Source: an uncultured Caulobacter sp. (GTDB lineage Bacteria; Pseudomonadota; Alphaproteobacteria; Caulobacterales; Caulobacteraceae). Taken from it: a DNA stretch of 64,000 nt. The position numbers and the translations under genes were made by a program. The notes beneath the pieces were generated by a model. It saw only the letters and a program-made list of their open reading frames with translations, did no database searches and had not been told where the DNA came from. How positions within the stretch are numbered: position 1 is the stretch's first letter; the number at the start of each line of letters is the position of its first letter. This document shows positions 8,841 to 18,065 of the stretch, piece by piece. The stretch covers positions 124,001 to 188,000 of the forward strand of contig NZ_CAMQSF010000001.1 in the NCBI RefSeq assembly GCF_947036865.1. Direction: 5' to 3'.

Positions 8841-9713
8841 CTATTCCTCGTCCAACAGCGGCGCGCGCGGGGTGATCCCCACCGCCTCCAGCCCCGCCGC
8901 GTTGCGCATCCGGGCGGCGCGAGCCAGGCGGCGGCTCACCAGATCCCCAGCCTCCGGTTCGGCCAAGGCCTTGGCCTCCATTACGGCCGCCACCAGACGC
9001 TCCAGGTCCTGGGGCCGAGACAGCCGGTGGTCCCCGTCCTTGATCAGGCTGAACACCACGTTCTGGCTCGTCAGGGCGTTGGCCAGCTCCAGGGCGTGGG
9101 TCCACGGCACGTCCGGATCGGCGCCGCCCTGCAACACCCGCACCGGAACCTCGATCGGCACGGGGCCCGGCAGGATCGACCACCGCGCGCCGTCCTCCAG
9201 CAGCGCCCGGGTGATCGGATAGCCGCCGTCGTCGTATTCGGAGGGCCGGATCCAGAAGCCGTCGCGGGCGATCGCCGCCTTCGCCTCCGCCGACAGCTCG
9301 GGCTCCATCAGCTTCTCGGTGAAGTCCGGGGCCGGCGCGATCAGCACCAGGGCCTTGACCCGCTCGGGCCGCGCGATCGCCGCCAGGCAGGCCAGCCACC
9401 CGCCCATCGACGAGCCGACCAGCACCAGCGGCCCCTCGGTGAGCTCGTCGATCACCGCCAGCGCGTCCTCGCGCCAGCGGCTGATCGTGCCGTCCTCGAA
9501 CCGGCCCTCCGACTCGCCATGGCCGAAATAATCGAACCGGACATAGGCCCCGCCGGTCGCTTTCGCGTGCTCGGCCAGGACCTCGGCCTTGGTCCCGGTC
9601 ATGTCGGAGTGGAAACCACCCAGCCACACGACCGTTGGACCCTCGCCGTCCACCCGGCGGTAGCGGAGGTTCAAGCCGTCTTCGCGCGCCAGGGCGCCCC
9701 GGGATTCGGTCAT
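8841..9713 (-). CDS. Alpha/beta hydrolase
   Basis: A 290-residue alpha/beta-hydrolase. The oxyanion strand is VVWLGGFHSDMTGTKA, the nucleophile elbow is VLVGSSMGGWLACL (Ser about residue 100), a catalytic Asp lies in VLQGGADPDVPW, and the His is in IKDGDHRLSRPQDL. This organisation resembles the ABHD10/palmitoyl-thioesterase branch, so an acyl-ester or thioester substrate is plausible. There is no signal peptide. The C-terminal 50 residues extend past the usual fold with an Arg/Ala-rich segment. It is followed 5 bases later by the 76-aa gene and diverges from the glycosyltransferase at 9769. Confidence 0.82.
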   Translation of the reverse strand: MTESRGALAREDGLNLRYRRVDGEGPTVVWLGGFHSDMTGTKAEVLAEHAKATGGAYVRFDYFGHGESEGRFEDGTISRWREDALAVIDELTEGPLVLVGSSMGGWLACLAAIARPERVKALVLIAPAPDFTEKLMEPELSAEAKAAIARDGFWIRPSEYDDGGYPITRALLEDGARWSILPGPVPIEVPVRVLQGGADPDVPWTHALELANALTSQNVVFSLIKDGDHRLSRPQDLERLVAAVMEAKALAEPEAGDLVSRRLARAARMRNAAGLEAVGITPRAPLLDEE

Positions 9714-9768
9714 GGCGTCGCCCTGATCCTTTCGCTAACTAGTTCGCTTCCGTTTCGCCGAGAGTCGC

Positions 9769-10950
9769 GTGCCCGACCTACCCGCCGACTTCACCTTGCT
9801 GCAAGTCACGCCGGAGCTGGAAACCGGCGGCGCGGAGCAGACGACGATTGATGTCGCCCACGCGGTCCTGGCGCAAGGCGGCAAGGCGCTGGTGGCGACG
9901 CGGGGCGGTCGGATGGCCGCGCGGCTCGAGGCCGACGGCGGGCGCCTGGCCCAGATGCCGGCCCAGTCGAAGAACCCGCTGGTCATGCTGGGCAACGCCG
10001 CACGGCTGGTCGATCTGATCCGCCGCGAGAAGGTCAGCCTGGTCCACGCCCGCTCGCGCGCCCCGGCCTTCAGCGCCCTGTGGGCCGCCCACGTCACCGG
10101 CACGCCGTTCATCGCCACCTATCACGGGGTCTATAACGCCAAGTCCGGCCTCAAGCGCTGGTACAACGCGGTGATGACCAGGGGCGACCTCGTCATCGCC
10201 AATTCCGAATATACCCGCGAGCACGTGATCCGCGAGCACGGCGTCGCGCCGGACAAGGTGGTGGCCATCCCGCGCGGCGTCGACCTTTCGCGGTTCGAGC
10301 CCGGCGTGGTGTCGGCCGAGCGGATCGAGGCGCTGCGCAAGGCGTGGGGCGTCGCCGACGGCGAGCGCCGGTTGAAGGTGCTGCTGGCCGGCCGCCTGAC
10401 CCGCTGGAAGGGCCAGGGCCTTCTGGTCGAGGCGATGGCGCTCCTGAAGGCGCGCGGCGAGGACAAGGTGCTGCTGCTGCTGGCCGGCGACGACCAGGGC
10501 CGCAAGGGCTATCGCGCCGAGCTGGAAGCCGCCATCGCCGCGGCGGGCGTCGAGGACGCGGTCCGGCTGGTGGGCCACTGCGACGACATGCCCGCGGCCT
10601 ATCTGCTGGCCGATCTGGCCATCGCCCCGTCGCTGGAGCCGGAGGCGTTCGGACGGACGGCGGTGGAGCCGCAGGTGATGGGCCGCCCGGCCATGGCCTC
10701 GGACCACGGCGCCACGCGCGAGACGATCGTGCCCGGCGAGACCGGCTGGCTGGTCAAGCCCGGCGACGCCGAGGCCTGGGCCGACGCCCTGCTGGAGGCC
10801 TGCCAGATCGGCGCGGCCGGGCGTCTGGCCCTGGGCCAAGCCGCGCGAACGCGTGCTCGACGGTTGTATTCCGTGGACACGATGTGCGATGCGACCCTCA
10901 ACGTCTACGCACGCGTTTTGAGCGCCCGGAGTTTGGAGCGGCGGCCTTGA
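9769..10950 (+). CDS. GT4-family glycosyltransferase
   Basis: A 393-residue GT-B enzyme using a GTG start. The N-domain has LLQVTPELETGGAEQTTIDVA, and the C-domain has LLAGRLTRWKGQGLLVEAMALL and ALEPEAFGRTAVEPQVMGRP-like donor contacts (PSLEPEAFGRTAVEPQ) followed by PGETGWLVKPGD. Its stop overlaps the start of the heptosyltransferase-like gene, and the pair probably builds LPS core or another surface glycan at the inner membrane. The specific sugar is not known. It is transcribed divergently from the hydrolase across a 55-bp gap. Confidence 0.85.
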   Translation: MPDLPADFTLLQVTPELETGGAEQTTIDVAHAVLAQGGKALVATRGGRMAARLEADGGRLAQMPAQSKNPLVMLGNAARLVDLIRREKVSLVHARSRAPAFSALWAAHVTGTPFIATYHGVYNAKSGLKRWYNAVMTRGDLVIANSEYTREHVIREHGVAPDKVVAIPRGVDLSRFEPGVVSAERIEALRKAWGVADGERRLKVLLAGRLTRWKGQGLLVEAMALLKARGEDKVLLLLAGDDQGRKGYRAELEAAIAAAGVEDAVRLVGHCDDMPAAYLLADLAIAPSLEPEAFGRTAVEPQVMGRPAMASDHGATRETIVPGETGWLVKPGDAEAWADALLEACQIGAAGRLALGQAARTRARRLYSVDTMCDATLNVYARVLSARSLERRP

Positions 10951-11918
10951 GTAAGGAGATCAAGAAGGTCCTGGTGATCAAGCTGGGCGCGCTGGGCGAC
11001 TTCGTCCTGGCGCTGGCGGCGATGAAGAAGATTCGCGCCGCCCACCCCAAGGCCAAGATCACGCTGCTGACCACGCCGCCGTTCGAGGCGCTCGCCAAGC
11101 TCAGCCCGTATTTCAACACCGTCGAGACCGACGGCCGCCCCCTCGACTTCGGGGACATGATGACCATGATCGGCCGCGTGCGGCGGGCGCGCTACGATCG
11201 GGTCTACGACCTGCAGACCAACAGCCGCACCAACTGGTACTTCCAGCTGCTGCGCCCGTTTCCCCCGCAGTGGAACGGCATCGCCTTCGGCTGCTCGCTG
11301 CCGCAGAAGGGCGCGGCGCGGCTGCGGATGCATACGCTGGAGCGGCAGGCCGACCAGTTGAAGGCCGCGGGCATCTGGCCGGACGCGCCGACCGAGCCTG
11401 GCAGCGCCCCGCCTCCGGACCTGTCCTGGATCCTGCGTCGCCACAAGGAGCCGCGCCCGGTCGCCGGCGCGCCCGCGCCCAAGCCCTATGTGCTGTTCGT
11501 GCCCGGCGGCTCGGCGCACCGGCCCGAGAAGCGCTGGCCGGTCGAGTGCTACGCCCAGCTCGGCGCGCTTCTGAAGGCCCGGGGCCTGGACATCGTGATC
11601 ATCGGCGGCCCGCAGGAAAGCGCCATGGCGCGCCAGATCCAGAAGGCGGTGGGCGGGGCGCGCGACCTGACCGGCCGCACCGACTTCGCGCAGCTGGCGG
11701 TGCTGGGCGCCAAGGCGGCCCTGGCGGTCGGGAACGACACCGGTCCCACCCACCTGCTGGCCGCCGCCGGCGCCCCGACCATCGCCCTGTTCTCCGACGC
11801 CTCGGATCCGGAGCTGTGCGGCCCGCGCGGCCACGTGGCGGTGATCCGCTCGCCGGACCTGAAAGCCCTGCCCGTCAGCACCGTCGCCAGCGCGGCGATG
11901 GCCTTGTTGCCGCACTGA
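10947..11918 (+). CDS. GT9-family glycosyltransferase (ADP-heptose:LPS heptosyltransferase-like)
   Basis: A 323-residue protein beginning LSKEIKKVLVIKLGALGDFV, the characteristic GT9 start, with the C-terminal nucleotide-sugar motif AVGNDTGPTHLLAAAGAPTI. GT9 enzymes add heptose to lipid A-Kdo or to the core. Whether heptose is the donor here is unproven. The TTG at 10947 is chosen because it overlaps the upstream TGA (TTGA) and has a GGAG eight bases upstream. Longer in-frame starts lie within the preceding glycosyltransferase. After it comes 165 bp of promoter/leader before infC. Confidence 0.83.
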   Translation: MSKEIKKVLVIKLGALGDFVLALAAMKKIRAAHPKAKITLLTTPPFEALAKLSPYFNTVETDGRPLDFGDMMTMIGRVRRARYDRVYDLQTNSRTNWYFQLLRPFPPQWNGIAFGCSLPQKGAARLRMHTLERQADQLKAAGIWPDAPTEPGSAPPPDLSWILRRHKEPRPVAGAPAPKPYVLFVPGGSAHRPEKRWPVECYAQLGALLKARGLDIVIIGGPQESAMARQIQKAVGGARDLTGRTDFAQLAVLGAKAALAVGNDTGPTHLLAAAGAPTIALFSDASDPELCGPRGHVAVIRSPDLKALPVSTVASAAMALLPH

Positions 11919-12083
11919 GCGAAAAAACTGGACGCGCGCCCGTCCTCTTTGTCGGCCGTCGCTTGATACGGCGCGGCTAGCGCGTCATATAACGGTCTCA
12001 CGTGGCGCGCCCGGCGCGGCGCGCGCGTGTTCAGCCCTACCCTACGCCAATCCTATCCTTTCAACTGCCTCGGAGCCGTCCCT

Positions 12084-12617
12084 ATTCGCCGTCCTATGCA
12101 AACGCCGCCCGTTAAAGACGGACCGCGTATCAACGAAGACATCCGCGTCCCCCGCGTCCTGCTGATCGACCAGAACGGCGAGAAGCAAGGCGAAATGCCG
12201 ACGTCGGCCGCTCTGGAAGCCGCCGAGGAAGCCGGGCTGGACCTGGTGGAAATCGTTCCGAACGCCAATCCGCCCGTCTGCAAGATCCTGGACTATGGCA
12301 AGTTCAAGTTCCAGGAGCAGAAGAAGAAGAACGAGGCGCGCAAGCGGCAGAAGGTCGTCGAGCTCAAGGAAATCAAGCTCCGCCCGAACATCGACATTCA
12401 CGACTACGAAGTGAAGGCCAAGTCGATGCACCGCTTCTTCGAGGAAGGCGACAAGGTGAAGGTCACCCTGCGCTTCCGCGGTCGCGAAATGGCTCACCCC
12501 GAGCTCGGCATGAAACTGCTCCAGAAGGTCAAGGCCGACTTCGACGAAGTCGCCAAGGTCGAATACGAGCCGCGCATGGAAGGCCGGCAGATGATCATGA
12601 TCCTGGCCCCGCGCTAG
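12084..12617 (+). CDS. infC: Translation initiation factor IF-3, probable AUU start
   Basis: IF-3 binds the 30S subunit, monitors start-codon/initiator-tRNA pairing and prevents premature 50S joining. The protein contains [20 protein letters not shown] and [20 protein letters not shown], followed by the C-domain ending [12 protein letters not shown]. It is of normal length (177 residues from ATT, 173 from the next ATG). I place the start at ATT 12084: CGGAG lies eight bases upstream, whereas the ATG at 12096 has that site 20 bases away, and the resulting M-RRP N-terminus matches alphaproteobacterial IF-3. infC commonly uses a rare AUU codon for autoregulation. A terminator follows directly. 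Confidence 0.95.
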   Translation: MRRPMQTPPVKDGPRINEDIRVPRVLLIDQNGEKQGEMPTSAALEAAEEAGLDLVEIVPNANPPVCKILDYGKFKFQEQKKKNEARKRQKVVELKEIKLRPNIDIHDYEVKAKSMHRFFEEGDKVKVTLRFRGREMAHPELGMKLLQKVKADFDEVAKVEYEPRMEGRQMIMILAPR

Positions 12618-12640
12618 GCTCTATCGGATCGCTAGACACG

Positions 12641-12670
12641 AAACGCCCCGGCCCTCGGCCGGGGCGTTTT
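12641..12670 (+). terminator. Intrinsic terminator after infC
   Basis: AAACGCCCCGGCC and GGCCGGGGCGTTTT form a near-perfect hairpin with a CTC loop, ending in a T-run. The A-tract on the left flank makes it potentially bidirectional. It separates infC from the downstream peptidase gene. Confidence 0.9.
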
Positions 12671-12754
12671 CGTTTGGCGACTCGCCTCCGAGGCGCGAGC
12701 AGTCGACAGCGCCTCAATCTCTGATAGCTTCGCCGCCAGTCTGGGGGACCTGTC

Positions 12755-14683
12755 GTGTTGAAAACCATCCTCGCCGTGCTCGCGGCCTGCATCGCCGTGC
12801 TCGGATCGCCCGCGCTGGCGGCCAAGCCCGACCTCGCCGTCTACGGTCGTTTGCCCAATATCGAGGATGCGGTCGTGTCGCCGGACGGGACGAAGGTGGC
12901 GATCATCCTCACCGACGGCGAGAAGCGCTTCCTGGTGATCCGCTCGGCCGACGGCAAGACCCTGAAGGGCGTCGGGGCCGGAACCACGAAGCTGCGCGGC
13001 ATCGACTGGGCCGGGGACCAGCACGTGATCGTTGTGACGTCGCAGACGACGGCGGTCTACGGCCTGCGGGGCCCCAAGCGCGAATACTATACGGCCACCG
13101 ACTACGACCTGACCACGGGCAAGACCAAGCCTTTGCTGCAGGGTCAGAAGGACGCGATGAACGTCATCCTCGGCGCGCCGATGGTGCGGATGATCGGCGG
13201 CGACCCCGTCGTCTTTCTGGAGGGCGTCTATTTCGCCGCCGAAGAGGGCATGGACGTTCTGTTCAGGGTCAATCTGCGCACCGGCGGGACCCAGATGCTG
13301 GACTCCGGGGCCACCGCGAGCACCGATGGCTGGCTCGTCGACGCGACGGGCAAGCCGGTCGCCATGTCCGTCTACGACAACCGTAGGGGCAAGTGGCAGT
13401 TGCGCCTGAGGGATGACCACTGGCGCACCGTCGACGAGGCCGACGCGCCGACGGGATCGTACGGCATCGCCGGCTTCGGCCGCGACGGCAAGTCGGTCCT
13501 GGTCTGGCGGTCCACGCCCGACAATAAGACGGTTCTGCGGGAATACCGCGCCGACGGGACCAAGGAGGATCTGGCGGAGGGCAAGGCGCTGGACGGCCTG
13601 CTGAGCGATCCAGAGACCCTGGCGCTGCTTGGCGGCTATGCGCTCGACGGCGATGACCTCGCCTACACCTTCTTCGACAAGACCAGCCAGAAGACCTGGA
13701 ACTCGGTCGTCAAGGCGTTCGAAGGCGACCGGGTGAGCCTGGTGTCGTGGTCGAACAATCGCCGCAAGGTGATCGTGCGCGTCGACAGCGCCACCCTCGG
13801 CCCCGCCTACGCCCTGGTGGATCTCGACGCCAAGAGCGCGAGCTATGTCGGCGAAGTCTATGCCGGTCTCACCCCCGAGGGCGTCTCGCCCGTCCGCTCG
13901 ATCCGCTACAAGGCCGCCGACGGGCTGGAGATCACCGGCTACCTGACTTTGCCCAAGGGGCGCGAGCCCAAGAACCTGCCGTTGATCGTCCTGCCGCACG
14001 GCGGACCGGAAGGCCGCGACGAACCCGGCTTCGACTGGTGGAGCCAGGCCCTGGCCTCGCGCGGCTACGCCGTGCTGCAGCCCAACTTCCGGGGCTCCGA
14101 GGGCTTTGGCTGGGACTTTATCAAGGCCGGCTTCGGCGAGTGGGGCAAGAAGATGCAGACCGACCTGTCGGACGGGGTACGGGAGTTCGCCAAGCAGGGC
14201 CTCATCGACCCCAAGCGCGTCTGCATCGTCGGGGCCAGCTACGGCGGCTACGCGGCGCTGGCGGGGGCGACGCTGGACCGCGGGGTCTACCGCTGCGCGG
14301 TCTCGGTGGCGGGGCCGTCCGACCTCAAGCGGTTCCTGGTCACCAACATCGACCTCAACAATGGCGAGATCGGCGCCGCCCAACGCTATTGGCGGCGCTT
14401 CATGGGGGTCGACAGCCTGCGTGATCCCGACCTCGCCGCGATCTCGCCCGCCCAACAGGCGGCCAAGGCCGACATCCCCATTCTGCTGATCCACGGCAAG
14501 GACGACACCGTCGTCCGCTACGACCAGAGCCAAGCCATGGCCGACGCGCTGAGGAAGGCCGGCAAGCCGTTCGACTTCGTCACGCTGGACGGCGAGGACC
14601 ACTGGCTTTCACGCGGCGCGTCCCGGCTGAAGATGCTGACCGAGACCGTCGCCTTCGTCGAAAAGCACAATCCGCCGGATTGA
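12755..14683 (+). CDS. S9-family (prolyl oligopeptidase-like) exported peptidase
   Basis: A 642-residue serine peptidase. A Sec signal peptide (about residues 1-22, ending SPALAA) precedes a beta-propeller-like region with repeated D-G-K/R strands. The C-terminal catalytic domain begins near residue 400 (GLEITGYLTLPKG). The triad is visible as GASYGGY (Ser495), HGKDDTVV (Asp584) and GEDHWLS (His616), the layout of acylaminoacyl/dipeptidyl peptidases. It is predicted periplasmic or outer-membrane associated and cleaves short peptides. The GTG start at 12755 follows a GGGGGA ribosome site. It stands between infC and rpmI-rplT, genes that are adjacent in many bacteria. Confidence 0.88.
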   Translation: MLKTILAVLAACIAVLGSPALAAKPDLAVYGRLPNIEDAVVSPDGTKVAIILTDGEKRFLVIRSADGKTLKGVGAGTTKLRGIDWAGDQHVIVVTSQTTAVYGLRGPKREYYTATDYDLTTGKTKPLLQGQKDAMNVILGAPMVRMIGGDPVVFLEGVYFAAEEGMDVLFRVNLRTGGTQMLDSGATASTDGWLVDATGKPVAMSVYDNRRGKWQLRLRDDHWRTVDEADAPTGSYGIAGFGRDGKSVLVWRSTPDNKTVLREYRADGTKEDLAEGKALDGLLSDPETLALLGGYALDGDDLAYTFFDKTSQKTWNSVVKAFEGDRVSLVSWSNNRRKVIVRVDSATLGPAYALVDLDAKSASYVGEVYAGLTPEGVSPVRSIRYKAADGLEITGYLTLPKGREPKNLPLIVLPHGGPEGRDEPGFDWWSQALASRGYAVLQPNFRGSEGFGWDFIKAGFGEWGKKMQTDLSDGVREFAKQGLIDPKRVCIVGASYGGYAALAGATLDRGVYRCAVSVAGPSDLKRFLVTNIDLNNGEIGAAQRYWRRFMGVDSLRDPDLAAISPAQQAAKADIPILLIHGKDDTVVRYDQSQAMADALRKAGKPFDFVTLDGEDHWLSRGASRLKMLTETVAFVEKHNPPD

Positions 14684-14739
14684 TGCGGCGGTTTGGGCGG
14701 TCGTCATCCGGCGCGAATGGGCGTAAACCCCGCCGCCTG

Positions 14740-15930
14740 ATGTCCGAACCCGCTCACAGCAACCGCGCCCTCGCCGTCCTGCTCCTGGTGGTGTTCATCA
14801 ACCTGGTGGGCTTCGGCGTGGTCATCCCGCTGCTGCCCTTCTACGCCAAGTCGATGAACGCCGCCGCCTGGCAGGTGACGACGATGTTCGCCGCCTACAG
14901 CCTGGGCCAGTTCTTCGGCGAGCCGTTCTGGGGACGGCTTTCGGACCGGATCGGCCGGCGGCCCGTGCTGATCGTCACCATCATCGCCAACACCCTGGCC
15001 TATCTGGCCCTGGCCTTCGCGCCGAACATCTGGATCGCCATGGCCGTCCGGCTGGTCGGGGGCTTTGGCAGCGGCAACATCTCGACGATTCAGGGCTACA
15101 TGGCCGACGTAACGCCGCCGGAGAAGCGCGCCGGCCGCATGGGCCTCCTGGGCGCGGCGTTCGGCGCCGGGTTCGTCATCGGTCCGGCCCTGGTCATGGC
15201 GATCCGGCCCGGCGGCGGACACCTGGGCTACCAGCTGCCGCTGTTCCTGGCCGCGGGCATGGCCGCGACGGCCGCCCTGGGCGTCTTCCTGTTCGTCACC
15301 GAAAGCCGCGCGCCGGCCGCGCGCGACCTCGTCCAGCCGCGCCGCCGCGAGGCCCTTGCCGCCGCCGCGGCCCACCCGGTTCTGTCGCGGGTGCTGCTGG
15401 TCACCCTGATCTCCACCGGCGCCTTCGCGGGGATGGAGGCGATCTTCGGCCTCTACGCCGACAAGCGCTTCGGCTGGGGTCCCGGCCAGGTCGCCGGCTG
15501 CTTCGCGATCATCGGCATCATCGCCTCGCTGGGCCAGGGCCTGCTGACCGGGCGCCTGGCGCGACGCTTCGGCGAGGGCCGCGTGCTGACCGCCGGCCTG
15601 TCGATCATCGGCCTGACGCTGTTGATCACGCCGTTCATCCCCAGCCCGCCCGTGGCGGTCGTGGCCGTGGCCTGCACCGCGTTCGGCCAGTCGCTGGTCT
15701 TTCCGTGCGTCGCCGCCCTGATCTCGCGGGCCAGCCCTCCGGACCGGCAAGGCCAGATGCTGGGCCTGAACATGGCCGCCGGCTCTCTGGCCCGCATCGG
15801 CGGCCCCCTGCTGGCCGGGCCCCTGTTCGGGATCGTCATCGGCGGACCCTACTGGTTCGGCTCGGCCCTGATGGTTCCGGCCATCTTCTTCGCGCTGTCC
15901 ATCGCGCGCGGGACCAAGGCGGCGGCTTAG
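14740..15930 (+). CDS. MFS drug-efflux transporter, TetA-like
   Basis: A 12-helix major-facilitator protein of about 396 residues. The first helix reads [21 protein letters not shown], followed by motif [13 protein letters not shown] in the loop between helices 2 and 3, as in TetA/Bcr antiporters (DHA1). It would export a small molecule in exchange for protons. The substrate is unknown, and resemblance to TetA does not establish tetracycline resistance. The ATG at 14740 (MSEPAHSN) is preferred. In-frame TTG/ATG codons at 14680-14683 overlap the peptidase stop and add an unusual Arg-rich stretch. Ribosome sites are weak for both. Confidence 0.85.
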   Translation: MSEPAHSNRALAVLLLVVFINLVGFGVVIPLLPFYAKSMNAAAWQVTTMFAAYSLGQFFGEPFWGRLSDRIGRRPVLIVTIIANTLAYLALAFAPNIWIAMAVRLVGGFGSGNISTIQGYMADVTPPEKRAGRMGLLGAAFGAGFVIGPALVMAIRPGGGHLGYQLPLFLAAGMAATAALGVFLFVTESRAPAARDLVQPRRREALAAAAAHPVLSRVLLVTLISTGAFAGMEAIFGLYADKRFGWGPGQVAGCFAIIGIIASLGQGLLTGRLARRFGEGRVLTAGLSIIGLTLLITPFIPSPPVAVVAVACTAFGQSLVFPCVAALISRASPPDRQGQMLGLNMAAGSLARIGGPLLAGPLFGIVIGGPYWFGSALMVPAIFFALSIARGTKAAA

Positions 15931-16050
15931 CGACTTGCCAGAGGCGAGTCTTTCCTGTAGCAACGCCGCCTTTCCGGAACCGCCTGGCCATTGGCATGCC
16001 ATGGCGGTTCGTCATGCTTCCAGAGGACGGGGCGAAAGCTCCGACGCGAA

Positions 16051-16251
16051 ATGCCGAAGTTGAAGACGAAGTCGGGCGCCAAAAAGCGCTTCAAACTGAC
16101 CGCCACGGGCAAGCTGAAGGCCGGCGTCGCCGGCAAGCGCCACCGCCTGATCGGCCACAATGGCAAGTACATCCGCCAGCAGCGCGGCACGAAGGTCATG
16201 ACCGAGGCTGACGCCAAGATCATCAAGACCTACCTGCCCTACGGCCTGTAA
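16051..16251 (+). CDS. rpmI: 50S ribosomal protein L35
   Basis: A 66-residue basic protein, [20 protein letters not shown], then [19 protein letters not shown] and the C-terminus YLPYGL. Length and sequence are standard for bL35. It starts at the internal ATG 16051. Upstream in-frame codons encode a non-conserved Cys/Arg stretch. It is followed 15 bases later by rplT, the usual gene order. infC lies 3.4 kb upstream, cut off by a terminator and two unrelated genes, so these two ribosomal genes need their own promoter in the 120-bp gap after the transporter. Confidence 0.98.
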   Translation: MPKLKTKSGAKKRFKLTATGKLKAGVAGKRHRLIGHNGKYIRQQRGTKVMTEADAKIIKTYLPYGL

Positions 16252-16266
16252 GAGGAGCGCTGACAC

Positions 16267-16623
16267 ATGGCTCGCGTGAAACGGGGCGTCGTCGCCCACG
16301 CCAAGCACAAGAAGGTTCTCGAGCAAGCCAAGGGCTTCTACGGGCGCCGCAAGAACACCATCCGCACGGCCAAGGCCGCGGTCGACAAGGCCGGCCAGTA
16401 CGCCTACCGCGACCGCAAGGTGCGCAAGCGCGCCTTCCGTTCGCTGTGGATCCAGCGCATCAACGCCGGCGCTCGCCTGGAAGGCTTCACCTACTCGCAG
16501 TTTATCCACGGCCTGGACGTGGCGGGTATCGAGATGGACCGTAAGGTCCTGGCCGATATCGCGGGCAACGACCCGGCTGCGTTCAAGGCCATCGCCGACA
16601 AGGTTCGCGCCGCCCTGGCCTAA
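16267..16623 (+). CDS. rplT: 50S ribosomal protein L20
   Basis: A 118-residue L20 with the expected [20 protein letters not shown] start, the [20 protein letters not shown] basic helix and the globular C-domain ([13 protein letters not shown]...FIHGL). bL20 binds 23S rRNA early in 50S assembly, and in several bacteria it represses its own operon through a leader RNA. The AGGAGCGC ribosome site lies just after the rpmI stop. An intrinsic terminator follows. Confidence 0.98.
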   Translation: MARVKRGVVAHAKHKKVLEQAKGFYGRRKNTIRTAKAAVDKAGQYAYRDRKVRKRAFRSLWIQRINAGARLEGFTYSQFIHGLDVAGIEMDRKVLADIAGNDPAAFKAIADKVRAALA

Positions 16624-16660
16624 GGACATCCGAGCTCGTTCGAGTTCAATCGATCCTGAA

Positions 16661-16692
16661 GAGCCCCCTGGCGCGAGCCGGGGGGCTTTTTG
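16661..16692 (+). terminator. Intrinsic terminator after rplT
   Basis: AGCCCCC (16662-16668) pairs with GGGGGCT (16681-16687) and runs into TTTTT. It ends the rpmI-rplT transcript before pheS. Confidence 0.9.
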
Positions 16693-16710
16693 CTGCGCCC
16701 TCTTCTCCGC

Positions 16711-16805
16711 TCATCCCCGCGAAAGCGGGGACCCAAGCTGAGTCGGAGCAGACGGCGCGGACGAGAAGGCCAACGCGACTTGGTTTCCCGCTTTCGCGGG
16801 AATGA
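16711..16805. repeat. Short inverted-repeat element (CCCGCGAAAGCGGG type)
   Basis: The left arm TCATCCCCGCGAAAGCGGGG and the right arm CCCGCTTTCGCGGGAATGA are inverted around a unique middle. This is the common alphaproteobacterial intergenic palindromic element, which probably spreads as a non-autonomous MITE-like sequence. A second copy lies at 23734-23827. It occupies the gap between the rplT terminator and pheS, ending about 60 bases before the pheS start. Confidence 0.8.
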
Positions 16806-16867
16806 TCGGAATTGGGGCCTGTTCCCTAGTTTCAACCCTCTCGAATTCCTCTAGACGGATGCCCGTC

Positions 16868-17941
16868 ATGACCGATCTCAACACCCTCGAATCCGACGTC
16901 CTGGCCCAGGTGGCCGGCGCGGCGGACCTGCAAGCGCTCGACGCCGTCCGCGTGGCGGCCGTCGGCAAGACCGGCTCGATCTCGGGCCTGCTCAAGACGC
17001 TGGGCGCGATGAGCCCGGACGAGCGCAAGACCCAGGGCGCGGCGATCAACGCGCTCCGGGACAAGGTCGCCGAAGCCATCGCCGAGAAGAAGGCCGCCCT
17101 GGAAGCCGCCGAGCTCGACGCGCGCCTGGCCAGCGAGACCCTGGACCTCTCCCTGCCCGCGCCCTACCGCCGCAAGGGATCCGTCCACCCGACCATGCAG
17201 ACCATGGACGAGATGGTCGCCATCTTCGCCGAGATGGGCTTCGCGGTCGCGGAAGGCCCGGACATCGAGGACGACTTCCACAACTTCACGGCCCTGAACT
17301 TCCCGCCCAAGCACCCCGCGCGCGAGATGCACGACACCTTCTTCTTCCATCCCAAGGAAGACGGCGAGCGCATGCTGCTGCGCACCCACACCAGTCCGGT
17401 GCAGGTGCGGACCATGGTCTCGCAGAAGCCGCCGATCCGGATCATCGCGCCGGGCCGCACCTATCGTTGCGACAACGACGCCACCCACACGCCGGTGTTC
17501 CACCAGGTCGAGGGCCTGGTCATCGACAAGGGCATCCACATGGGCCACCTGAAGTGGACCCTGGAGACCTTCCTGGCCCGGTTCTTCGAGACCGACGCGG
17601 TGACGACCCAGTTCCGCCCGCACCACTTCCCGTTCACCGAGCCGTCGGCCGAGATGGACGTGCAGTGCGACCGCTCGGGCGGCGAGATCAAGATCGGCCA
17701 GGGCACGAGCTGGCTCGAGATCCTGGGCTGCGGGATGGTTCACCCGAACGTCCTGCGCGCCTGCGGCATCGACCCGGACGAGTACCAGGGCTTCGCCTTC
17801 GGCATGGGCGTCGATCGCCTGGGCATGCTGAAATACGGTATGCCGGACCTGCGCGACATGTGGTCGTCGGACGTCCGCTGGCTGTCGCACTACGGCTTTA
17901 GCGCCTTCGCGGCGCCGAACCCGGCGTCGGGATTGAGCTAA
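16868..17941 (+). CDS. pheS: Phenylalanine--tRNA ligase alpha subunit
   Basis: A 357-residue class II synthetase alpha chain. An N-terminal coiled-coil arm (about residues 1-100) is followed by the catalytic core: [19 protein letters not shown], motif 2 [13 protein letters not shown], the [12 protein letters not shown] region, and motif 3 in [12 protein letters not shown]. With PheT it forms the alpha2beta2 enzyme that charges tRNA-Phe. The ATG at 16868 (MTDLNTLES) is preferred over an in-frame ATG nine bases earlier because it matches the family N-terminus. It is separated from pheT by 124 bases that contain an inverted-repeat element. Confidence 0.97.
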   Translation: MTDLNTLESDVLAQVAGAADLQALDAVRVAAVGKTGSISGLLKTLGAMSPDERKTQGAAINALRDKVAEAIAEKKAALEAAELDARLASETLDLSLPAPYRRKGSVHPTMQTMDEMVAIFAEMGFAVAEGPDIEDDFHNFTALNFPPKHPAREMHDTFFFHPKEDGERMLLRTHTSPVQVRTMVSQKPPIRIIAPGRTYRCDNDATHTPVFHQVEGLVIDKGIHMGHLKWTLETFLARFFETDAVTTQFRPHHFPFTEPSAEMDVQCDRSGGEIKIGQGTSWLEILGCGMVHPNVLRACGIDPDEYQGFAFGMGVDRLGMLKYGMPDLRDMWSSDVRWLSHYGFSAFAAPNPASGLS

Positions 17942-17950
17942 CAACGAACC

Positions 17951-18051
17951 CTCCCCTCCCCCTTGCGGGGAGGGGGCAGGGGGTGGGGGTGAGACACCGC
18001 CATCTCCGAGCACACACCCCCACCCCAACCCCTCCCCGCAAGGGGGAGGGG
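17951..18051. repeat. Inverted-repeat element between pheS and pheT
   Basis: The arms CCCCTCCCCCTTGCGGGGAG and CTCCCCGCAAGGGGGAGGGG enclose GGGGGTGGGGGT and its inverse, so the whole 100 bp can fold into a long stem. This is the same 'TTGCGGGGAG' element class seen in many alphaproteobacterial gaps. It sits inside an operon, just 5' of the pheT ribosome site (GGAG at 18054). Confidence 0.8.
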
Positions 18052-18065
18052 CTTGGAGATCGAAA

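Noticed and set aside
12632..14602. A 656-codon frame antisense to the S9 peptidase
   Set aside because: No ribosome site or domain, and it starts within the peptidase, whose catalytic triad is clear on the plus strand.
14740..15930. TetA-like transporter as a tetracycline-resistance gene
   Set aside because: The family match is to the broad DHA1 drug:H+ antiporter group. Chromosomal copies in environmental bacteria rarely confer tetracycline resistance, and nothing in the sequence shows it.
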